From a virus, in IMG/VR virus record IMGVR_UViG_3300034072_000439, positions 1-25,309 of that record: a stretch of DNA of 25,309 nucleotides. One strand, given 5' to 3'. The translations under genes were made by a program, and so were the position numbers. Of the stretch, positions 21,635 to 25,309 are shown piece by piece; positions within the stretch are counted from its first letter, which is position 1; each line of letters begins with the position of its first letter. The notes under the pieces were generated by a model that was given only the letters and a program-made list of their open reading frames with translations, did not search any database and was not told the origin of the DNA.

Positions 21635-22543
21635 TCAAGCAACGCCGGACACTTCGCCGGAATCGTCATCCGGCGGTGGTTGCCATATCTGCGGCAGCCG
21701 CTGCCAGTCAGCCGGACGGCTGGCGTGCGTGATTCGCGGGTCCAAATACTTCCGGGTCACGGACTCGGAAGAATGCCCCAGTCCTTCCCGTGCATCGCCA
21801 CCAGCGGCTTCCAGGTGCGAAGCGTAGGACTTCCGCAAAGCGTGGAACTGCACGTCTCGCCCATCGCCAAGCCCGGCACGCTTCGTGATGCGGTGCCACC
21901 GCTTCCGTAATGCCGTGTCGCTCGCCGGCCACCACAAGAGAAAAGGCCCGTCATGCCGGCTGGCAGCGTCCACCAGGTCAGCGACCTCGTCGGGCAGTTG
22001 GTACAGCATCGCCTTCCTGCCACCCTTCCGGCACGCCGCTGGCACGTCTAGCCAAGGTCGCCGCCAGCAACCAGGCGGCACCCGCAGGATCGCCGTGATG
22101 CGTTCGCCGGTGCAGAACAGCGTGGCACACAACGCCCGGAACCACGTTGCAGCAGGCACTGGGCCAACCCAGCCCTTTGCTTCACCGCAGCTACGGTAGA
22201 GCGACGTCAACTCGTCTGCCGTAAACGCCCGTGGCATCCGTTCGGGGATCAACTCAGGCATGACGCACGGTCGCTGCCGCAGCAGGCCACGAGCTTGGGC
22301 AAGGTTCCATATCGCCAACAGTCCGCTGCGTTCCCGTGCCACGGACAGCGGCGACAGCGTGGTGCCACGGTGGGCAAGGAACTGGCTGACGGTGAGATCG
22401 TCGAAGTCCTCGAGGACGGCAGGCCGGCCTAGCCATCGGCTGAATTGCCGCACGGCGTGTTCAAGCAGCCGCACCGATTCAGGCGAGCGGCCACGTAGCC
22501 GAAGGGGGACGTAGGTGGTCCGCAGAAAGTCAGAGAGAGTCAT
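21635..22543 (-). CDS. int: Tyrosine recombinase / phage integrase
   Basis: 302 residues. The N-terminal SAM-like domain covers about 1-90. Catalytic residues can be placed: Arg148 in TGERITAIL, Lys near 173-177 in CRKGGRKAM, His234 and Arg237 in FHALRKSYASHL, His257 in GLGHSSESVT and the nucleophile Tyr266 in RKYLDP. It lacks the extra helix between the second and third patches that marks integron integrases (IntI), so it is a phage/ICE-type integrase. It would integrate the phage; the attachment site is not identified. It faces away from an excisionase-like gene across 265 bases. Confidence 0.9.
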   Translation of the reverse strand: MTLSDFLRTTYVPLRLRGRSPESVRLLEHAVRQFSRWLGRPAVLEDFDDLTVSQFLAHRGTTLSPLSVARERSGLLAIWNLAQARGLLRQRPCVMPELIPERMPRAFTADELTSLYRSCGEAKGWVGPVPAATWFRALCATLFCTGERITAILRVPPGCWRRPWLDVPAACRKGGRKAMLYQLPDEVADLVDAASRHDGPFLLWWPASDTALRKRWHRITKRAGLGDGRDVQFHALRKSYASHLEAAGGDAREGLGHSSESVTRKYLDPRITHASRPADWQRLPQIWQPPPDDDSGEVSGVA

Positions 22544-22808
22544 TGCGTGGCTCCTTGTGATTCCCGCCTACAGGGCGAGATAGGTCACGCATCCATGCCT
22601 GTCAAAAAGGCCAGCATCCGAGGGCTGGTCGTAGCGGTTTTTCCAGCGGGAGCAGGTTCGATGTTGCCCCCACCACTTCCGATGGTTCGTATCCCCAGCA
22701 GGGGATGCAAACCCGTCGGCGTTTCCGCCTACCCACATCGTATGCACGACGGTGCCGGGTGGCGACATTTTGGTATCCGAAGCCACCGGAGGCCCGTAGG
22801 ATGCGGGT
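22544..22808. promoter_or_regulatory. Divergent int / excisionase-like intergenic region with hairpins
   Basis: 265 bases without a credible gene. Three inverted repeats are visible: CCAGC/GCTGG (22611-22628), ATCCCC/GGGGAT with flanking pairs (22689-22708, 4-base loop) and GGTGGC/GCCACC (22758-22787, extended by CC/GG around a bulge). As the only space between the divergent integrase and excisionase-like genes it must hold both promoters and perhaps arm-type sites or attP. No promoter hexamers stood out and no tRNA could be folded. Confidence 0.45.
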
Positions 22809-23066
22809 ATGGTTGCGATGGACATGATCGACGGGAAGACGGGCCGCAAGCTCATTTCCACGGATGAGGCCGCCGCTCTCTACGACTGCGATGCAAGCGT
22901 AATCCGCAAGCTCCGCATCGAAGGCGAGTTGCACGCCATCGTCCATTCGCCGCACCGAATCTTCTTCTTTGAGGATGAGGTCCGCGAACTGTCCGCAGCC
23001 AAGGCCGAGGTCCGCCGCAAGCGTGGTGGACGGCCTCGGTCAGCAAGGGATCGCAAGTCCGGGTGA
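22809..23066 (+). CDS. Excisionase / MerR-like HTH protein
   Basis: 85 residues from ATG 22809 behind AGGA (22798-22801); ATG 22818 and 22824 are alternatives. The HTH runs from about 17 to 62: LISTDEAAALYDCDASVIRK, then a wing with HSPHRIFFFEDEVREL. This is the helix-turn-helix-17 type used by excisionases and small regulators. The tail is strongly basic (RRKRGGRPRSARDRK). Position opposite the integrase supports an excisionase or lysogeny-control role. Confidence 0.7.
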   Translation: MVAMDMIDGKTGRKLISTDEAAALYDCDASVIRKLRIEGELHAIVHSPHRIFFFEDEVRELSAAKAEVRRKRGGRPRSARDRKSG

Positions 23067-23070
23067 CGCG

Positions 23071-23490
23071 ATGGGTGAGTTCGATTTCCTGAGTGCGGAG
23101 CCAGCCAAGAAAAAGCCGATCGCAAAAAAGCGATCACAAGCGGAACCGGTTGACCCGAAATACAAGACGGCCGCCGGTTGCTTCACCGTCCTCCTGGCGT
23201 TGTTCATCGTCGGCACGCTGGCGAATCATTTCGGACTCACCGGCGGGCCGGACGAAGTGCAGGCATCCATCGACGCACGCGACGTCGTGCGTGGAATGCT
23301 CAAGTCGCCATCCACGGCCAGCTTCCCGTGGGAATACTCGGCAAACAAGTGGGGCAAGAACGGATTCACAATCAAGTCCTACGTGGATGCACAGAACGGA
23401 TTCGGTGCGACCGTCCGCACGCAGTGGATTGTCCGGCTCCGCTACACGTCTCGAGACGAGTACGAAGTCCTAGATGCCATGCTCTACTAG
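23071..23490 (+). CDS. Single-pass membrane protein with 'SPSTASFP' domain
   Basis: 139 residues from ATG 23071, four bases after GGGTGA. The N-terminal 30 residues are Lys-rich, a membrane helix lies at about 35-55 (AGCFTVLLALFIVGTLANHF), and the outer domain has VVRGMLKSPSTASFPW, SYVDAQNGFGATVRTQW and a final strand. The LKSPSTAxFP...YVDAQNxFGA signature occurs in many small membrane proteins and lipoproteins of bacteria and phages; function unknown. Possible role in superinfection exclusion is speculation. Confidence 0.65.
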   Translation: MGEFDFLSAEPAKKKPIAKKRSQAEPVDPKYKTAAGCFTVLLALFIVGTLANHFGLTGGPDEVQASIDARDVVRGMLKSPSTASFPWEYSANKWGKNGFTIKSYVDAQNGFGATVRTQWIVRLRYTSRDEYEVLDAMLY

Positions 23491-23552
23491 CACCGAAAAC
23501 CGCTTGTTTTTGCGGGCGAAATGCACGCCGAAAAAAATCTTTCAAGTCCCTC

Positions 23553-23582
23553 TTGACCAATGCACGATTCCGTGGATAGATT
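23553..23582 (+). promoter_or_regulatory. Candidate sigma70-type promoter for the early small-gene operon
   Basis: TTGACC (23553-23558, five of six consensus) and TAGATT (23577-23582, four of six) are separated by 18 bases. The pair sits in the 148-base gap before a run of coupled small genes, AT-richer than its surroundings. A start would fall near 23590, about 50 bases before the first small gene. Confidence 0.45.
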
Positions 23583-23638
23583 CTCCGCCACACGTCACGG
23601 ATGACGAACGGTGAGTGAATCGCTTACCGGAGTCAGAC

Positions 23639-23710
23639 ATGGACGCGACAGTGTGGATCGAGTTGCTGATTGTGGTTCTGAGAATCTTTGCTGCCGGCCT
23701 TGCTGGTTAG
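23639..23710 (+). CDS. 23-residue hydrophobic peptide
   Basis: ATG 23639 follows GGAG (23629-23632) by six bases. The peptide is DATVWIELLIVVLRIFAAGL with a Met in front and AG behind, almost entirely one membrane-type helix. It is the first reading frame after the candidate promoter. Short hydrophobic peptides of this kind occur in phages, but without comparison this could also be a leader peptide or chance. Confidence 0.4.
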   Translation: MDATVWIELLIVVLRIFAAGLAG

Positions 23711-23762
23711 CATTGCACGAAAACGAGGAATGGCATGGAAGCCAAACGACAAGGAGGTCGCA

Positions 23763-23939
23763 ATGTTTCGCAATCGCATCGTGCTACCCAGCACGGAACG
23801 GCCAGGACGGCCAGACGAACGTGCCGACGAGTTGACTGCGGCGACGAATGCCGCGTGGTCACGATCGGAACGGAAGCGGCGACGGATTGCAGCGGAACTG
23901 ATACGGCTGCGGTTGCTGCAACGCATCTGCGGCAAGTGA
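23763..23939 (+). CDS. Small basic hypothetical protein
   Basis: 58 residues; ATG 23763 has AAGGAGG at 23751-23757. The C-terminal half is a strongly basic helix (WSRSERKRRRIAAELIRLRL), suggesting nucleic acid or partner binding. TGATG overlap with the next gene. Unknown family. Confidence 0.55.
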   Translation: MFRNRIVLPSTERPGRPDERADELTAATNAAWSRSERKRRRIAAELIRLRLLQRICGK

Positions 23940-24253
23940 TGCGGTCGGCGTGGTCAGCGTACTACGCCGCCAACAAGGCAGACCCACGCAACCCGCAGGA
24001 CGTTGCTGACGTGGCTCATACGGCTCGCGTTGCAGCGTTGGCACTCATTGCCATCGCGGCGAGCTTGGAAGCGGATCACGGCTCGGCTGGCAATGGGCAG
24101 CACGAGCCAGGCGTTGGCGCGTTGCCATCGTCGGTGCCTTCGCGGCAACGGGCGAAAGCTCCTGCCGCGAAGGCCACCGATCAACCCTCCGGTGGAACCG
24201 GAGCGGACGGATCGACCGGGGGCACCACGGAGGGCCACACCCGCAAGGCATGA
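23939..24253 (+). CDS. Hypothetical protein: Ala-rich helix with low-complexity tail
   Basis: 104 residues from ATG 23939, sharing the last base of the previous stop. The first 45 residues form an Ala-rich helical block (WSAYYAANKADPRNPQDVAD, VAALALIAIAASLEAD); the rest is Gly/Ser/Thr/Pro-rich and probably disordered. No clear ribosome site, so likely coupled to the upstream gene. Function unknown. Confidence 0.5.
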   Translation: MRSAWSAYYAANKADPRNPQDVADVAHTARVAALALIAIAASLEADHGSAGNGQHEPGVGALPSSVPSRQRAKAPAAKATDQPSGGTGADGSTGGTTEGHTRKA

Positions 24254-24274
24254 GGCCGAGCGGGCACCGCACAC

Positions 24275-24472
24275 ATGTTGAGTCTGACAAGGGGAGTAGG
24301 CGACGAGGTGGTCATCACGGTTGCGAAGCCGTGCCAGATCGTCGTTGCACCGCTGGCGATCCGTGGCAACGCCGTACGGCTTGGCTTCGATGCACCGCCG
24401 CACGTCGTCATCAATCGCTACGAGGTGCAGGAAGAGATGGACCGCAAGAAGGAGCAAGGCATCAATGATTGA
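24275..24472 (+). CDS. csrA: CsrA-family translational regulator
   Basis: 65 residues, the usual CsrA length. It begins MLSLTRGVGDEVVI, has the central IRGNAVRLGFDAP strand and the VINRYEVQEEM segment, matching the two RNA-contact regions of CsrA (the LTR near the start and the Arg before the E-x-x-x-E helix). CsrA dimers bind GGA motifs in mRNA leaders and block or alter translation. The upstream ribosome site is weak (GCGGGC), which may itself invite regulation. It lies within a coupled row of phage genes, so it is probably phage-borne rather than the host's own copy. Confidence 0.85.
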   Translation: MLSLTRGVGDEVVITVAKPCQIVVAPLAIRGNAVRLGFDAPPHVVINRYEVQEEMDRKKEQGIND

Positions 24473-24767
24473 ACGCGACGAATCAGCGACCGCAATCGTG
24501 CCTCAAGAGTGGGGCGTTTTTGCCGGCTTGCCAAAGCGAAGCGAACGCACCTGGCTGACACGCAGCGAGGTGATCGCGTTGCTCAAGAGCGAAGGCTTGC
24601 GGCTCGACTTCCCGATGCTGGCCGAGGCCGTCAAGGACGATCGGCCAAAGAAGTTCCGAGCCTACTACTGCTATGAGCCTCGGCACGTTGCCGCGGCTCG
24701 TGTGATTGCACGGAGAGCAATTCCATCGCCACGGCGGCGATGCAACACCAAGGAGGTAGCGACATGA
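24465..24767 (+). CDS. Hypothetical protein, possible DNA-binding
   Basis: 100 residues from ATG 24465, overlapping the csrA stop by 8 bases; AAGGAG lies at 24449-24454. TWLTRSEVIALLKSEGLRLD resembles an HTH or winged-helix start, followed by FPMLAEAVKDDRPKKFRAYY and a basic C-terminus (RVIARRAIPSPRRRC). Coupling to csrA suggests a regulatory role; I do not recognise the family. Confidence 0.6.
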   Translation: MIERDESATAIVPQEWGVFAGLPKRSERTWLTRSEVIALLKSEGLRLDFPMLAEAVKDDRPKKFRAYYCYEPRHVAAARVIARRAIPSPRRRCNTKEVAT

Positions 24768-24949
24768 TCGGGTTGTTTACACGGTGGCGAACGGTCAAGG
24801 AACTCAAGGCAACTGCGGCAACGCTTGAGCGTGAGAACGCAAGGCTGCGGGATGAGTTGTCGGTTTGCAAGGCAGTGCTGCGAGGCATCGCCACGCAAGC
24901 CGAGAAGGTGTCGCGGGAGTCTCGCAGCACCACGGAGGCCTTCGCATGA
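24764..24949 (+). CDS. Small coiled-coil protein
   Basis: 61 residues; ATG 24764 has a near-perfect AAGGAGG at 24750-24756 and overlaps the previous stop (ATGA). Residues 10-40 (TVKELKATAATLERENARLR) have heptad spacing with a following Cys-containing helix. Probably a dimer. Function unknown. Confidence 0.6.
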   Translation: MIGLFTRWRTVKELKATAATLERENARLRDELSVCKAVLRGIATQAEKVSRESRSTTEAFA

Positions 24950-25293
24950 ATCGCCACATGACGCCAGAGAAACGGCAGGCCATCCTCGCTTTGTGGCGGC
25001 AAGACAAGCCGCTCACCGAGATCATGTTCGTCTGCCACGTGTCGGCACCGACCGTGCGGAAGATTGCCAAGGACGAAGGGCTTTTTCCTCGTGCCAGCGA
25101 TGCCAAGCGGCGTTACCTCGCTCCAGGCACGTCGGCTGCCGAGTTGACGCCGGAGGAGGTGGAGCAGCGGAAGCTGGAGGTGCAGGCCAGGTGGAGCGAG
25201 GCCGAGCGGCGGCACGCTTGGCAGCATCATCACCCGGCCACGATTCGCACCTACGGAGTCCGTGGCTACGGGCTGGTGGAGGTGGGCCAATGA
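24946..25293 (+). CDS. Homeodomain-like HTH protein
   Basis: 115 residues from ATG 24946 behind GGAGG (24934-24938), ATGA overlap. Residues 6-47 form an HTH: TPEKRQAILALWRQDKPLTE, then VCHVSAPTVRKIAKDEGLF, as in Hin/homeodomain-like recruiters of phage and transposase proteins. The remainder is acidic then aromatic/His-rich without a catalytic motif, so a regulator is more likely than a transposase. Confidence 0.65.
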   Translation: MNRHMTPEKRQAILALWRQDKPLTEIMFVCHVSAPTVRKIAKDEGLFPRASDAKRRYLAPGTSAAELTPEEVEQRKLEVQARWSEAERRHAWQHHHPATIRTYGVRGYGLVEVGQ

Positions 25294-25309
25294 ATGAGGC
25301 AACGTCATT
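25290..25309 (+). CDS. Start of a further coupled gene (cut by the window)
   Basis: ATG 25290 overlaps the preceding stop (ATGA) and has GGAGGTGG just upstream; only six codons (MNEATS) are present. Called from the coupling pattern alone. Confidence 0.45.

Noticed and set aside
21635-22543. Integron integrase (IntI) identity for the recombinase
   Set aside because: The segment between the second and third catalytic patches is short and lacks the extra helix and the motifs typical of IntI.
22640-22710. tRNA-like T-loops (GGTTCGATG and GTTCGTATC)
   Set aside because: The five-base stems around both do not pair and no anticodon arm could be folded.
23611-23835. 74-codon plus-strand frame
   Set aside because: Overlaps the hydrophobic peptide and the 58-residue gene, has no ribosome site, and its sequence lacks folded-protein character.

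Overview
The window looks like part of a temperate, tailed (siphovirus-like) phage or prophage from a high-GC bacterium, most plausibly a planctomycete of the Pirellulaceae type. The phage assignment rests on an ordered tail module (neck and tail-completion proteins, tube-like proteins, a gpG/gpGT-type chaperone pair with a slippery site, a tape measure), a tyrosine integrase with a divergent excisionase-like gene, an HNH homing endonuclease and very tight gene packing, mostly ATGA or GTGA stop/start overlaps. The host assignment is inference: a PEP-CTERM-type C-terminus, a CsrA homologue, a Cys-rich protein style common in planctomycetes, and the base composition. No rRNA, tRNA or CRISPR array was seen.

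Layout. 1-273 is the end of a probable virion protein. 321-4420 is a five-gene glycan cassette: a TPR plus beta-propeller protein, two HtrL/YibB-like glycosyltransferase paralogues, a SAM methyltransferase and a GT2 glycosyltransferase with a helical tail. 4422-10790 is the tail module, including a T TTT TTT slippery site that joins the chaperone gene to a -1-frame extension. 10790-14510 holds small Cys-rich or zinc-ribbon proteins, a small HExxH protein, a metallophosphoesterase, a dNMP-kinase-like protein and a probable virion protein. 14525-18716 is a candidate lysis and accessory region: small membrane proteins, a papain-like cysteine peptidase, the HNH endonuclease, a membrane-anchored trypsin-like protease and a holin- or spanin-like protein. 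18719-20588 carries a LamG-like protein and a PEP-CTERM-type surface protein.

From 20653 to 22543 the genes run on the minus strand: three small genes among repeats, then the integrase. The repeats are the most unusual feature. A 93-bp imperfect palindrome at 21004-21096 has the R-box/L-box architecture of an integron attC site, with a second partial copy at 21554 and a lone end box at 20643. The segment may therefore be gene cassettes captured by the phage, next to a phage integrase rather than an IntI.

From 22809 to the end, on the plus strand, lies an early-type region: an excisionase-like HTH protein, a membrane protein, a candidate sigma70 promoter at 23553-23582, and a tightly coupled run of small genes including a CsrA-type translational regulator and an HTH protein. 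The tail and accessory genes appear to be read as long, translationally coupled transcripts; the int/excisionase intergenic space (22544-22808) is the likely lysogeny control region.
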